Shown: positions 8,950-19,226, counted from the first letter of the stretch. The stretch: 64,000 nucleotides of DNA from Candidatus Heimdallarchaeota archaeon (GCA_018238545.1 JABCTC010000017.1:1-64000); one strand, 5' to 3'. Made by a program: numbers and translations. The notes: generated by a model not told the origin, from the sequence alone.

Positions 8950-10324
8950 TGACTAATGAAGTACCTTTAGGCAGAAATCTTGCATACGCTACCGGAGAAA
9001 TAACTGATGCAGTAGCCTATCATGTATTCTCGTTTCTTATTTTTACTTTTTATTATGCGTTGTTGGGATAGAAATTAAGTATATCATGCTGATGTATATA
9101 CTTTGGTCTGTCTATAATGCCTTTAATGATCCTATCCTTGGAGGTTTATCAGATAAAACTAGAACAAAGAAATTTGGTGGTGGAAGAAGAAGGTCTTGGA
9201 TGGTCGTAATGCTGATTCCTCTAGCGTTGATAATGTTCTTCTTGTTTACACCTTTTGCAACTTATGCGGAAGCTCCAGTTTGGACAGTAATCTACTTCTT
9301 CTTAATTATCTGTCTTTTTGACACAATTTATACTGCTTTTTCTCTTAGTAGAACTTCACTATACCCTGAAATGTTTAGAACTGACAGAGCTAGAGAAGAA
9401 GCTGGAATGGGAAGGAGAATTATGATGGTATTTGGCTTGATAGTTGCAATGGTTGTACCTACCTTAATCATTCCAGATTTAACCATATCCACTCAAAGTA
9501 ATATCTACAATTATTGGATTGCTGGTGCTGTTTTAGGAATTATTGCTTTCATTACAGGATTTATCAATATTAAGTGGGGTGTAAAATAACCTCCTGTTGA
9601 AGAATTAGAACAAAAGGATACCATGGGTGTATTCCAATCAATTTGGTACACAATCAAGAACTGGAAATTTGTTGTTTTTGCATTATGTTCAACTATGAAC
9701 TGGTATGTGTTCGGCATGTTTCCAATGATAATTCCAATATATACAAAATTCGCACTTGGAATGCCAGAAGGCATATACGCTAGCATCTTACTCTTAGTAG
9801 CGTTTATTAGTTCTGCCCCTGGAGTCGTTCTCTGGACGTTTGTAGATAGAAAATTAGGTAGTAAAGTTGGTTTTATTATATCCCAAGCATTTTGGATAGC
9901 TGTTCTTATTCCAATGTTTTTCATAACAGATTACACTATTGCATTGATTATGTTTGTTTTCAATGGAATTGCATTGGGTGGTTCACCCTACTTCATTGAT
10001 AGAAATATTTCAAATATTGTAGACGAAGATGAATTGAAAACAAACCAAAGAAGAGAAGGTTCCTACTATGGTGTTCATGCACTATTTGTTAGATTGGCTG
10101 CAATTTTAGGTATTGTATCAGTTACTGTGATTCTATCAAAATACGGTTGGTCACTATTTAACCCTGAAAATGTTACCGGGGATCTATTAGCGGGATTAAG
10201 GTCATTAGTATCAATCTTCCCATCAGTAGCATTAGCTTTGGGAATAACCTTTCTATTATTCTTCCCAATTAACAAAAAAACCATTGCAGAAATACACGAA
10301 AAAACTAAACCGAAGAATCTTTAA
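8950..10324 (+). pseudogene. GPH/MFS-type sugar:cation symporter, two lesions
   Basis: Three collinear segments make one ~458-residue transporter of the glycoside-pentoside-hexuronide (MFS_2) family. The first starts at ATG 8950 (GRNLAYATGEITDAVAYHVF) and hits TAG near 9068. The second is open in another frame (GIEIKYIMLMYILWSVYNA, with the family motif DPILGGLSDKT) and reaches TAA at 9587. The third continues in the same frame (PPVEELEQKDTMGVF) to 10324. So there is one single-base frameshift near 9060 and one nonsense codon, where GTAAAA would be followed by an acidic codon. The remainder shows normal membrane helices, so decay is recent or one lesion is an assembly error. Confidence 0.8.
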
Positions 10325-10380
10325 ATTCTTCATTTTTATTCTTTTTAATCCTTTATTATAAGTGAAAGATAAGGAAGTGA

Positions 10381-11349
10381 TTACTTTGTAGTAAATCTTG
10401 CTTCCAAATATTCAGCTGCTGTTAAAGCTGCTATAGTTGCTAAACCAACTGAAGTTGTTACTTGACGACTTAGTGGGTTTTTTATCTTTGAAGTTACATC
10501 TCCAGCTGAGAATACACCCGGAACATTTGTTTGGCAATCATCATCTATTTTGATTAACCCACCTTCAAGTTCAACGTCTAACATTTCTGCAATTTCAATA
10601 TTAGGGATGGCACCAATTTCTGCAAAAATCCCATCTACTTTGAGGGATGTTCCATCTTGAAATAGAACTTCTTCCACAGTATTCGTTCCTTTGATTTCAG
10701 TTACTTGTTTGCTATACAATATCTCTATATTTTCTTTAGCATTGGCACGCTCTATATAGATTCTTTCACATTTTAAGTAATCAGAACGTGAAACCCAGAA
10801 AATCTTCTTTGCACCAACAGACGATAGAGCTAAAGTTCCAGTTGCTGCTGCATCACCACTACCTACTACAATCACTGTTTTTTCTTTAAAGAAAGCTGCG
10901 TCACATGTTGCACAGTAACTAACACCTTTTCCAACGAATTCCTTCTCACCTGGAACATTAAGTTCCATATGTCTTCCACCAGTTGCTAAAATAAGTGCTT
11001 TAACAAGATAGTTACCCATATCAGTTTTTATAAGAAAACGGTTGTCCTTAGTTTTTTCAGCTTTTTCAACTTCACCAAAAACAATTGTAGTACCAAACTT
11101 TTCAGCTTGATCTTTCATCTTATCAGTTAATTCAATTCCAGAAATATTTTCGAATCCAGGGTAGTTTTCAATTTCTAAGGCTAAACCCATTTGTCCTCCA
11201 TAATCTCTTCCAATACAAACTACGTTTATACCTGCTCTAGACGCGTAAATTGCTGATGTTAAACCAGCTGGTCCCAAACCTATAATTCCTAATTCAAATT
11301 CTTTTATTTCTGTACTTTCTTCTTCTTCTTTTGGAGATAATATTAACAT
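10381..11349 (-). CDS. trxB: Thioredoxin reductase
   Basis: 322-residue FAD/NADPH flavoenzyme that reduces thioredoxin-like proteins. It has the FAD dinucleotide motif GLGPAGLTSAIYASRAG near the N-terminus, the redox disulfide CATC in SYCATCDAAFF, the second nucleotide motif VVGSGDAA, and the C-terminal FAD motif GVFSAGDV. Length is normal for the low-molecular-weight class. The NADPH motif has GSGDAA where many enzymes have GGGDSA. It is single, with promoters facing away from the neighbouring ABC operon. Confidence 0.92.
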   Translation of the reverse strand: MLILSPKEEEESTEIKEFELGIIGLGPAGLTSAIYASRAGINVVCIGRDYGGQMGLALEIENYPGFENISGIELTDKMKDQAEKFGTTIVFGEVEKAEKTKDNRFLIKTDMGNYLVKALILATGGRHMELNVPGEKEFVGKGVSYCATCDAAFFKEKTVIVVGSGDAAATGTLALSSVGAKKIFWVSRSDYLKCERIYIERANAKENIEILYSKQVTEIKGTNTVEEVLFQDGTSLKVDGIFAEIGAIPNIEIAEMLDVELEGGLIKIDDDCQTNVPGVFSAGDVTSKIKNPLSRQVTTSVGLATIAALTAAEYLEARFTTK

Positions 11350-11425
11350 TTAATCACTTTGTCTTACTTTGTACAATCTAACTTATTTATTTTCTCTATA
11401 CTCCTTTTAAAGAATTAAGTTATTA

Positions 11426-12202
11426 CTAAATATTTTTTCTTACTGGTTCTTTCTCACTTTCAAATAAAATTATTGTAATTGTGATAAAAACACATCCGAG
11501 AATAAATAGTACGACACAGTTCAAAGCTATTACCAATGGAGTAAAATCTCTAAGTAGTAAGTTTGTCGATAATTGGAAAGCATTGTAGTTGATTATACTA
11601 TCAAAGGCAAGAAACGATGTCACTAAGGAGATAACTAACACTATTCCTGCTGATATTGCCCCAGCAGAGATTTGACTTTTAGCTATGGTTGAGATTAATA
11701 TTCCTATACTCATATACACAAACAGAATTAAAGCGTAAACAGCTAATGATAGAAGAAGTGATACTATCTCAACAGGTCCTACAAGCAGAGAAGTAATAAA
11801 GTAAGCAAACAGTGTCCCAATAATTGTTCCTATTAATATGATAATATATCTAGCAAACAATTTTGTCAAAATAATCGAGTAAACAGGAATGGTTTTAGTT
11901 CGAATAAGAACTAATGTATTTTTTTCTCTTTCTCCCGCAATTGCATCTGCACAAAGGATAACAGCTAATATTGAAACTATGCTGTTAACGTTGCTCATAT
12001 AACTTTGAATAGCCATTTCAGGTGTCAATTCAGGCATAAGACCTTCTATCATGGGTATAATGTCTGGTAATATCATCAGCATCCCTATAGTTAGAGCACC
12101 AAAAATTGCTAGACCTATAGATAAAGGTAGAATTCTCCCTCGATTGTATATCCACTCTTTCTTAATAAGAGCATAGACTGGATTAGTTTTTGAAGAATTC
12201 AT
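11426..12202 (-). CDS. ABC-2 type permease
   Basis: 258 residues with six predicted membrane segments and the coupling stretch GEREKNTLVLIRTKTIPVYS after the second segment, as in NosY/ABC-2 permeases. Its start overlaps the stop of the upstream ATPase gene by 4 bp (ATGA), so the two are translationally coupled subunits of one exporter. Substrate unknown. Confidence 0.87.
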   Translation of the reverse strand: MNSSKTNPVYALIKKEWIYNRGRILPLSIGLAIFGALTIGMLMILPDIIPMIEGLMPELTPEMAIQSYMSNVNSIVSILAVILCADAIAGEREKNTLVLIRTKTIPVYSIILTKLFARYIIILIGTIIGTLFAYFITSLLVGPVEIVSLLLSLAVYALILFVYMSIGILISTIAKSQISAGAISAGIVLVISLVTSFLAFDSIINYNAFQLSTNLLLRDFTPLVIALNCVVLFILGCVFITITIILFESEKEPVRKNI

Positions 12203-13119
12203 GATGCAGTCACCATCCTTGTAAAAATTTGATCTAAATCTGGAATATTTGGACCAAAAGAAACTATTTCAAAATCCTTCATTATATCCTTGATGACCTC
12301 AGATATCAAATCTTTGTTTTCAGTTTTGAACAAAAGCTTATCATTTTGAATGCCAATCACCGAAACTTTAGGATAATTTTCTAGATATTCTTTGATTGCT
12401 TCTAATCCCATTTTTACAGTTAAGAAATAAGAATCATCACTCATCTTGGAAAGAATGTTTTCGGGTTGATCTTCAACTATTAGTTCACCTTGATTTATAA
12501 CAAAAATTTTTTCACATAATCTCCATATATCAGCCAAGATATGACTTGAGAAGAGAACTATCCGATCTTTAGCAAGCTCTCGCATAAGTTTTGTAATATG
12601 TTCTCTATTTATTGGATCTAGACCTGATAGACTTTCATCAAGAATTAAAATTTCAGGATCATGTAGCAGTATGCTAGCGAATAATAGCAACCTTCTTTGA
12701 CCTGTAGATAGATACTTGACTATCTTGCTAGGGGGATAGTTAATACCAACGAATTCAACAACTTCTTTGACCTTATTTTTTCTTTCTTCTTTAGGAATGC
12801 CATGCATACCTGCCATAATGTGAAGAAATTGTTTAGCTGTTAGCTTTTCATATAAACCAGAATCTTCAGGTAGAAAACCTATTTTCCTTCTCACAGCGAA
12901 GTTCTTAGGTTTAACAAGATTACCATTAATGTATACTTCTCCAGATGTTGGTACAAGAAGACTTGAAACACATTTGAGTAGGGTCGTTTTGCCAGCCCCA
13001 TTTGGACCAATCAGCCCATAAAGACCAGTTTTCTCTATTTTTAGAGTAACCCCTTTTAGTGCTTGGATGTCTTGGAAGGACTTTTGTAAATTTTCTATTT
13101 CAATCCCATGATTCTTCAT
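12199..13119 (-). CDS. ABC transporter ATP-binding protein
   Basis: ATPase for the permease just downstream. Motifs: Walker A GPNGAGKTT, Q-loop LPEDSGLYEKLT, signature YLSTGQRRRL-like (LSTGQRR), Walker B ILILDESLSGLDP, switch His in SSHILADIW. The signature has T where GG is typical (LSTGQ), as often in CcmA/BcrA-like exporters. The first Met that fits the domain is at 13119; a longer frame to 13185 has no homology and would overlap the PLDc_N gene more deeply. A ~85-residue C-terminal extension follows the nucleotide-binding domain. Confidence 0.88.
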   Translation of the reverse strand: MKNHGIEIENLQKSFQDIQALKGVTLKIEKTGLYGLIGPNGAGKTTLLKCVSSLLVPTSGEVYINGNLVKPKNFAVRRKIGFLPEDSGLYEKLTAKQFLHIMAGMHGIPKEERKNKVKEVVEFVGINYPPSKIVKYLSTGQRRLLLFASILLHDPEILILDESLSGLDPINREHITKLMRELAKDRIVLFSSHILADIWRLCEKIFVINQGELIVEDQPENILSKMSDDSYFLTVKMGLEAIKEYLENYPKVSVIGIQNDKLLFKTENKDLISEVIKDIMKDFEIVSFGPNIPDLDQIFTRMVTAS

Positions 13120-13330
13120 CTTCAGATTTCTCCACAGGTAACCTTCCAAACAAGAAGTATAATATCCAACCAAACATGTTAACAAGAGCGATAGCCACTA
13201 ACCATCCTATTTTGTTTACGTCACTTCTTTTATCAAACGACTTAATCAAATCATAAATTGCATAAACTTTGATTGCTAAATCAACCACAGCAATTGGAAT
13301 AACAATTGCCAAAATAACCCAATCAACCAT
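13100..13330 (-). CDS. PLDc_N-domain membrane protein
   Basis: About 76 residues from M (13330). Two membrane segments flank a short polar loop, with the PLDc_N signature: WVILAIVIPIAVVDLAIKVY, then GWLVAIALVNMFGWILYFLF, and GR after it. The family is known as the membrane anchor of cardiolipin synthases but also occurs alone beside ABC exporters, exactly as here. The gene overlaps the ATPase start by about 20 bp and probably leads the operon. An upstream Met at 13375 is possible but adds an unusual N-terminus. Confidence 0.75.
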   Translation of the reverse strand: MVDWVILAIVIPIAVVDLAIKVYAIYDLIKSFDKRSDVNKIGWLVAIALVNMFGWILYFLFGRLPVEKSEDEESWD

Positions 13331-13418
13331 TATTATCTTGACAATCTTGAGATTCAACAATATAAATATTCTCAAATGTAAAATAAAAGAGTAAAAAGTT
13401 CAGCAAAATGAAACAGCA

Positions 13419-13793
13419 CTATTTTTCATATGAGAACAGCTGTGTTATCATCTTTGCAAGTTTCAGAATACTAAATGGTTTTTGTATGAACTGTGAGACC
13501 CCCAATTTACTAGCTTCTTCCCTAACTGTTGGATCTGCCGTAATGAAAAGTATTTTTGTCTTTTTAGGTAAATCTTGGAAGTACATTTCTTTCAGAGTAT
13601 CCAATCCATTCTTGATAGGCATCCGATGGTCTATGATAATTACATCAGGATAATTTGGTAAATCACCAATTTCTTGAAGAGCTTGATGACCATTATACGC
13701 TGTGCCAATGATTTCATGTCCCTCCAAGGCTAATCCTTCCTTGTAGAGATATTGAATGGTCTCTTCATCATCGATTATGTATACTTTTGCCAT
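13419..13793 (-). CDS. Single-domain response regulator (CheY-like)
   Basis: 124-residue receiver domain. The acidic pair IDDEE is at the N-terminus, the phospho-acceptor Asp in VIIIDHRMP, the switch Thr in LFITAD, and the conserved Lys in FIQKPF. It has no output domain, so it must act by protein contact or as a phosphate relay. It lies 2 bp downstream of a histidine kinase gene on the same strand, its obvious partner. Confidence 0.92.
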   Translation of the reverse strand: MAKVYIIDDEETIQYLYKEGLALEGHEIIGTAYNGHQALQEIGDLPNYPDVIIIDHRMPIKNGLDTLKEMYFQDLPKKTKILFITADPTVREEASKLGVSQFIQKPFSILKLAKMITQLFSYEK

Positions 13794-13795
13794 AT

Positions 13796-15682
13796 TTATC
13801 CCTCTAATAGAGTTATTACGACTACAGTGCCTTTTGATGGGTCATCAGCAACACGATTCTCAAATCGTATTTCACCATTGTATGATTCAATTATTGTTTT
13901 TGAGATATAGAGACCTAATCCTGTTCCTTCGTGAAATCGACTATCACCACGCGATAAGGGTCTGAAAAAAGTTTCTCTAATTTCTTCGGGAATACCACTA
14001 CCATAATCTGCTATTCTACATTCAAAGAATTCTTGATTTTCAATTTCGAGTGGTTGGCAAGAAATTTCTATCACTGCTTCTTCTGATTTGTTGTGTTTTA
14101 TAGCATTATTAATAATATTTTCAAAAACTGTTTGTAAGAGATCTCCACCAATTACAGAAATGTTATGTGGGGTTTTCATATCAATCTTAATTTTTCGATC
14201 TGGGAAAAGATTTTGTTGTATTTCAATTGCATTTTCTAACATAGCAATTGCAGGAACGCTTCCCTTTGTTTTTCTCTCCTGCTGAATCTTGAGTAATTGT
14301 TGAATAGTTTCAAGTATCCTTTCTCCTCTATCTACAACACTAATGCTTCTGGTTAAATAATTTTTAATTTTGTCTGAATCCATATTTTCGAAATTTTGGT
14401 CAAGAAGCTCTAGATAACCTTGTACTGAAGTGTTAGTGTTGAGGAAATCATGTGATAAAATATCTAATAAAACTGAAACAAATTGTCGTTCCAACTCACT
14501 TTCCATATAAAGAAATTGATGTTCATAGTTTAATGTGATTTGATTTCCAAAAGTTAGGTATAAGTCAACATCTCCTGGTACAAAGAGATTTTTAACTTTA
14601 GAACCTATAATCATAAAACCTGCAGGAAGATTGTTCAGATGTAAAATCGAAACAATTGCAGATCTGCCATCTTTGTAAAGTTTACAGCCTCCATTTTTAT
14701 AGTGCTTAACAAGATTCCCTTCTTTTGTTAAATCTTCTAACATTTCTTGAGGTGAAAAATCTTCATTTATCTCTCCATTTTCTGCAACTACATCTCCATC
14801 TATAAACACTAATCCACAATCAGCTGAAAAAATATCTACTACATCCACAATAACTTTTTGCCAGAATAAGGAGAGATCTCTATATTTTGAGTAAAGAGCA
14901 TACTTATTGAGTGTTGAAACGATTAATGATAATTTTTTTGTAGGTTCAATATTCGTAAAAAAACCAACTGATCCAATAACATTTTGGTTCTGATCATGCA
15001 GTAAGGATCCAACAACACTAAATGTTATGGGGCGTCCATCTTTATTGATTAAAATCAACTCGTAAGAACTAGAGCCTTTACTACCTTCAAGCCGATCTCT
15101 TGAAATTTGATGATACAAATCTCTAGAAGCTGGATGGAAGAAATCAGTAATTGATTTGGTTTTAATTTCTTCAAAGGGGTATCCAAGAACTTCACACATT
15201 TTGTTATTAATGTAGATAGTGTTGCCTTTGATATCATCAACCCAAAAACCAAGTTCACTGCCAATTGAAATTGCGTCCAGTAGAGACCGAATAAGTTCAG
15301 GAGGTTGATGCATTAGTGCTTTTGAACTTATATCGTGAGCATACCATAATCTTGCTGGCTTTTCGTCAAAAGTTATATCATTAACTTTTACGAAAACTAG
15401 AGAGACTGACCCGTCTTTATGCATTATCCGGACTTGGAGCTCAGCAGGAACTTTGCCTCCTTTATCTAAAATCTTTTGTCTCTCAAAGAAAATATGCTTG
15501 TCTTCTTCATGAACTAGATCCATTATATGTTTAGCTTCCATATCTGATGCAGAATACCCAGAAATCTCATAAAAAGCCGTATTTGCGAATGCCAAATCCC
15601 AGCTATGCATTGTAATGAACACAGCACTTGGCAACATATTAAGAGCTGTTTTCAAAGCTAAAGATTCTGGTGATTCATTCAT
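13796..15682 (-). CDS. Soluble PAS-PAS-GAF sensor histidine kinase
   Basis: 628 residues without membrane segments. Domains in order: PAS (about 1-115), PAS with its PAC motif (about 130-250), a GAF-like region (about 265-390), a dimerisation helix with the phospho-acceptor in LSHDFLNTNTSVQGYLELL, and a HATPase domain with N-box NIINNAIKHN, DYGSGIPEE and GTGLGLYISK. It autophosphorylates in response to an internal signal and should pass phosphate to the receiver encoded 2 bp downstream. H-box 'HDFLN' is typical of archaeal kinases (HDLRN/HDIRN type). Confidence 0.9.
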   Translation of the reverse strand: MNESPESLALKTALNMLPSAVFITMHSWDLAFANTAFYEISGYSASDMEAKHIMDLVHEEDKHIFFERQKILDKGGKVPAELQVRIMHKDGSVSLVFVKVNDITFDEKPARLWYAHDISSKALMHQPPELIRSLLDAISIGSELGFWVDDIKGNTIYINNKMCEVLGYPFEEIKTKSITDFFHPASRDLYHQISRDRLEGSKGSSSYELILINKDGRPITFSVVGSLLHDQNQNVIGSVGFFTNIEPTKKLSLIVSTLNKYALYSKYRDLSLFWQKVIVDVVDIFSADCGLVFIDGDVVAENGEINEDFSPQEMLEDLTKEGNLVKHYKNGGCKLYKDGRSAIVSILHLNNLPAGFMIIGSKVKNLFVPGDVDLYLTFGNQITLNYEHQFLYMESELERQFVSVLLDILSHDFLNTNTSVQGYLELLDQNFENMDSDKIKNYLTRSISVVDRGERILETIQQLLKIQQERKTKGSVPAIAMLENAIEIQQNLFPDRKIKIDMKTPHNISVIGGDLLQTVFENIINNAIKHNKSEEAVIEISCQPLEIENQEFFECRIADYGSGIPEEIRETFFRPLSRGDSRFHEGTGLGLYISKTIIESYNGEIRFENRVADDPSKGTVVVITLLEG

Positions 15683-15846
15683 TAAATATAAGAGGTTAAA
15701 ATTACATATAAACTATATGAAAAAGGCTATGGGCTATCTTTGTTAAGTTATTGGAAATTTCAGCAAGAATAAATGAAGCTAATAGATATATGCAAAGCTA
15801 AGATAGAAATAAAGAAAGACAAAATATATACATAAGGGGAGAAATT

Positions 15847-16695
15847 ATGCAATTCAATAAATCAATTGTTGAAATTATCACTAAACGCAGATCTGTTAGG
15901 ACATATGATGCGACCAAAGATGTTGAAAAGGATAAAATTCAGATTATCGAAGAAGCTATGGTTGTAGAGAGAACAGAAGGTTTTCGATTTGTTATAGTTA
16001 CATTTAATGAATTAAAATCAAGAAAAGAAAGGTTGGGGACATATGGTTTCATTCAGGGGGCGAAACTGTTCATGGTGGGGATAATGAGTGAGGATTATAG
16101 TGATAGAAAAAACCAGTCAATTAGCTTTGGTAGAACATTTGAGAGAATTATTTTGAAAGCTACTGATTTAGGATTAGGAACTTGTTGGATGGTTTCAACA
16201 TTTAATCGAAAGAAACTAAGCAAGAAAATAGGTTTAGGAGACCATGAAAATATTGCCATAGTATCACCTTTAGGTTATTCAGCTTTGAAGAAAAGACCTG
16301 TAGAAAGAATAATGCGTCAGATACCAAAATCAGATCAAAGAAAAATTTGGGGAGAACTCTTCTTTCACAATGATTTCAAAACACCTCTTAATAGAGAAGA
16401 TACAGGTCAATATAGAACTGCACTGGAGATGTTGAGATTGTCACCATCAGCAGCAAATACGCAACCGTGGCGAATAATTAAACAGAACGATGGATATGAT
16501 CTATACGTAGTTAAAGATAATAGGGGTGCACGGCATGTGATAGATTGTAACTACAATGATGTAGGAATAGCTATGTGTCACTTTGAATTGACAGCAAAAG
16601 AGATTGAATTATCTGGAGAATGGAAAATAGACCCCTTAAAAAATAATGCTCTAAAAAACAAAATGGAGTATGTTAGCACTTGGAAACCAATGTGA
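15847..16695 (+). CDS. Nitroreductase-family protein (TM1586-like)
   Basis: 282 residues. It begins with the FMN-binding motif KRRSVRTYD of nitroreductases, has GLGTCWMVSTFNRKKL in the middle, and a second half with LRLSPSAANTQPWRII. This two-half layout, where the SPSAxNxQPWR motif comes late, matches the TM1586-type (Pfam NiRdase) family, in which the protein is a fused pair of half-domains. It likely binds FMN and uses NAD(P)H; the substrate is unknown. A strong Shine-Dalgarno (AGGGGAG) precedes the ATG. Confidence 0.8.
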   Translation: MQFNKSIVEIITKRRSVRTYDATKDVEKDKIQIIEEAMVVERTEGFRFVIVTFNELKSRKERLGTYGFIQGAKLFMVGIMSEDYSDRKNQSISFGRTFERIILKATDLGLGTCWMVSTFNRKKLSKKIGLGDHENIAIVSPLGYSALKKRPVERIMRQIPKSDQRKIWGELFFHNDFKTPLNREDTGQYRTALEMLRLSPSAANTQPWRIIKQNDGYDLYVVKDNRGARHVIDCNYNDVGIAMCHFELTAKEIELSGEWKIDPLKNNALKNKMEYVSTWKPM

Positions 16696-16754
16696 AAACT
16701 TTCTTAATTAGCGGCGTTTTCTGAAAAATAAAGAAAAAAGAAAAAAGGGGGGTT

Positions 16755-18131
16755 TTATTCGATAGGAGGTTTAATAAAACCGTTATCCATCAAACTTTTT
16801 GTTAGACTACGGGCTTCATCAATACGTTCTTTTGCAAGAGCATAGATTTCTTCCTCAGTCAGTATTGTACGAGCAACACCTTGTTCGATAGCTTTCATAC
16901 CTACTTTAGATGCTACGTATGGAAAAATCTCAACATCATCCATTGAAGGAATCACGAAATCATCTCTAAGACCCTTCTTCTCTGCAACTTCAGCAATAGC
17001 ACGAGCAGCTTCGACACACATCTCGTCAGTAATGGTATTAGCATTAACATCGAGTGTTCCTCTGAAAATACCTGGAAAACCAAGACTATTATTGATTTGG
17101 TTTGGAAAGTCACTTCTACCAGTACCAACAACTCTTGCACCAGCTTCTTTGGAATCCCAAGGCCAAATCTCAGGAAGAGGATTAGCACAAGTGAAAACAA
17201 TAGAATCTTTTGCCATGTTGGTTATCCATTCTTTTTTGATTGTACCTGGCTCAGACTTAGAAGCTGAAATGAGAACATCAGCACCTTGGAGAGCTACACC
17301 GAAATCACCTGTAATCCCATTTGGGTTGGTCTTTTGAGCTAAATCATACTTGAAAGTATCATAATCTTTTTGCTCAATAATGTCAGGACGATTTTTGGTA
17401 ATTATGCCCTTGGAATCGCACATAATTATGTTCTCAAACGGAGCACCAGCAGCATGAAGAACGTAAGCTGTTCGAGTATTAGCTGCACCTACACCGAGCA
17501 TAGCAATCTTAACTTCTTCAAGTTTCTTACCAACGTGTTTCAAAGCACCAAGAACTCCAGCTGTTACAATTGCAGCGGTTCCTTGAGCATCATCATGCCA
17601 TACCGGAATAGTAATTTCAGGATCATTACGTAATGTTTCTAAGACTTTGTAGCATTTTGGTTTTGATATGTCTTCTAAGTTTATACCACCAAATGAAGGT
17701 TGTATCAATTTAACAAACTTGATTATTTCATCAGGATCTTTTGTGTCAATACATAATGGTACTGCATCAACGCCACCTAAATATTTGAACAATAACGCTT
17801 TTCCTTCCATAACAGGCATTCCTGCCCCAGGTCCGATGTCACCTAACCCGAGAACTCTTGTTCCATCAGAGACTACTGCGATAGTGTTTGCTCTGTTTGT
17901 TTGTCTGTAAGATTCTTCGGGGTCTTCTTTTATTGCTTTACAACTAGCTGCAACTCCTGGTGTATACCAAACACCAAAAGCATCGAAATTCCATATACTA
18001 CATTTGGGAACAACTTGAATTTTTCCTTTGTAGAAAGGGTGTAACCTTAACGCATCAGCTGAAGGTTTATGTGCTCTAGCAAGCAATTCTTCTTTTGTAA
18101 ACTTTTTTTCTGTCATAACTAACATCTTCAA
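16755..18131 (-). CDS. Malic enzyme (NAD(P)-dependent malate dehydrogenase, decarboxylating)
   Basis: Converts malate to pyruvate and CO2 with NAD(P) reduction. 458 residues, or 453 from M6. It is the short prokaryotic form without phosphotransacetylase fusion. Visible: YTPGVAASCKAI, VSDGTRVLGLGDIGP with the catalytic region, GKALLFKYLGGVDAVPLCIDT, metal site VPVWHDDAQGTA-like (PVWHDDAQGTAAI), Rossmann motif MLGVGAANTRTA, and TGRSDFPNQINNSLGFPGIFRG. It stands alone, convergent with the nitroreductase gene. Cofactor preference (NAD or NADP) is not certain from sequence. Confidence 0.93.
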   Translation of the reverse strand: MKMLVMTEKKFTKEELLARAHKPSADALRLHPFYKGKIQVVPKCSIWNFDAFGVWYTPGVAASCKAIKEDPEESYRQTNRANTIAVVSDGTRVLGLGDIGPGAGMPVMEGKALLFKYLGGVDAVPLCIDTKDPDEIIKFVKLIQPSFGGINLEDISKPKCYKVLETLRNDPEITIPVWHDDAQGTAAIVTAGVLGALKHVGKKLEEVKIAMLGVGAANTRTAYVLHAAGAPFENIIMCDSKGIITKNRPDIIEQKDYDTFKYDLAQKTNPNGITGDFGVALQGADVLISASKSEPGTIKKEWITNMAKDSIVFTCANPLPEIWPWDSKEAGARVVGTGRSDFPNQINNSLGFPGIFRGTLDVNANTITDEMCVEAARAIAEVAEKKGLRDDFVIPSMDDVEIFPYVASKVGMKAIEQGVARTILTEEEIYALAKERIDEARSLTKSLMDNGFIKPPIE

Positions 18132-18282
18132 AAATTAATAGTTACTTCACATCAAAACATTCACCAATATATATGTTAGTATCAGACGATAAATTTGATG
18201 GCTTTCCATATATTGGTAATTATGTTGCTTATTGAGCATAAGATTTATTGACTTTTAATCACTTCAATATCAATGATGCGAA

Positions 18283-18978
18283 CTATTTGAAATAAGTCAT
18301 TATCCTTTCTTTGTCTTCTTCCTCTAACTCATCTAAACCAGTGGTGTTTTGTTGACCAATTTTCTTCCAGAAAATGTACTTTTCATGATTCCATCTATAA
18401 TTCAGATGGTCATCATAATAATAAGGTTCTCCAACTCTAACCTTCCCCTTTTCAATTTTCATCCCACAAGATTTACAAGTAGATCTTCTACTTTTTGCAT
18501 ACTCGATTTTCCATTTCTCTTCTTTCTCTTCCATACCCGGTGTTCCATTCTGCGTTATTTCCATGATTACATCATGTGGGTTTTTACCTTCTAGAAGATT
18601 GTCTGAGATTTTTAGATGGAAAGTATCATGTTTGTTCATAACAAAAGCTAGTTGAGCTGCCTTATCTTTTTTAAGTTCTTTTTCTATTTTTACTTTTGGA
18701 GGTAAATCATCATTCATCAAGATATATTTTGCACAAGCTTCTGACAATAATTTGGTTATTTCTTTTTTATTCATTGGTTGAAATTTGTTTCCTTCAACAA
18801 TCCCGTATGTAGATTGAACGACTGTTCTACCAATATCTTCAATGTATTCTTTTTCTTTTATGTTTACAAAAGAACCCGAAGGGATATCCTCTTCGATTTT
18901 ATATATTTTGAAAGTATCAGGTTCGATGAACCATCCCCACTCATTCTCTGGATCTATTTTCATTTTCATTTCAAACAC
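18283..18978 (-). CDS. Protein with a PARP-type zinc-finger-like C-terminus
   Basis: 231 residues. The last ~75 align well with the zf-PARP finger of eukaryotic PARP1 and DNA ligase III: the YAKS motif (KIEYAKSRRSTCKSCGMKI), then GKVRVGEPYYYDD, WNHEKYIFWKKIG and TGLDELEEEDKERI. Ligands C168, C171 and H198 are in place, but the fourth Cys of HxxC is replaced (HEKYIF), so metal binding may be altered or use another residue. zf-PARP fingers bind DNA breaks. The first ~155 residues are unrecognised, with no membrane segment. No PARP catalytic domain or ligase lies beside it. Confidence 0.7.
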   Translation of the reverse strand: MFEMKMKIDPENEWGWFIEPDTFKIYKIEEDIPSGSFVNIKEKEYIEDIGRTVVQSTYGIVEGNKFQPMNKKEITKLLSEACAKYILMNDDLPPKVKIEKELKKDKAAQLAFVMNKHDTFHLKISDNLLEGKNPHDVIMEITQNGTPGMEEKEEKWKIEYAKSRRSTCKSCGMKIEKGKVRVGEPYYYDDHLNYRWNHEKYIFWKKIGQQNTTGLDELEEEDKERIMTYFK

Positions 18979-19226
18979 TTTTTTCCATTTTTATCAGCTA
19001 ATTATTCGATTTTATTTTTATATTCATCTTTAGTGTGACACATTAACCAAAGTGATGACAATATTGTAAATTTAAAAGTGTTTTCAATTTATAAAGAAGG
19101 AATATTTTGCTAAGAGATTCATCTAGAATAGGTGAAAAAACTATCGTTTTATTTCCAAATGTTCTTTGTAAATGCTTTGCATTTTCGAGCGTAAGATTTA
19201 TTGACTTTTGATTTTCTTTACTATTA

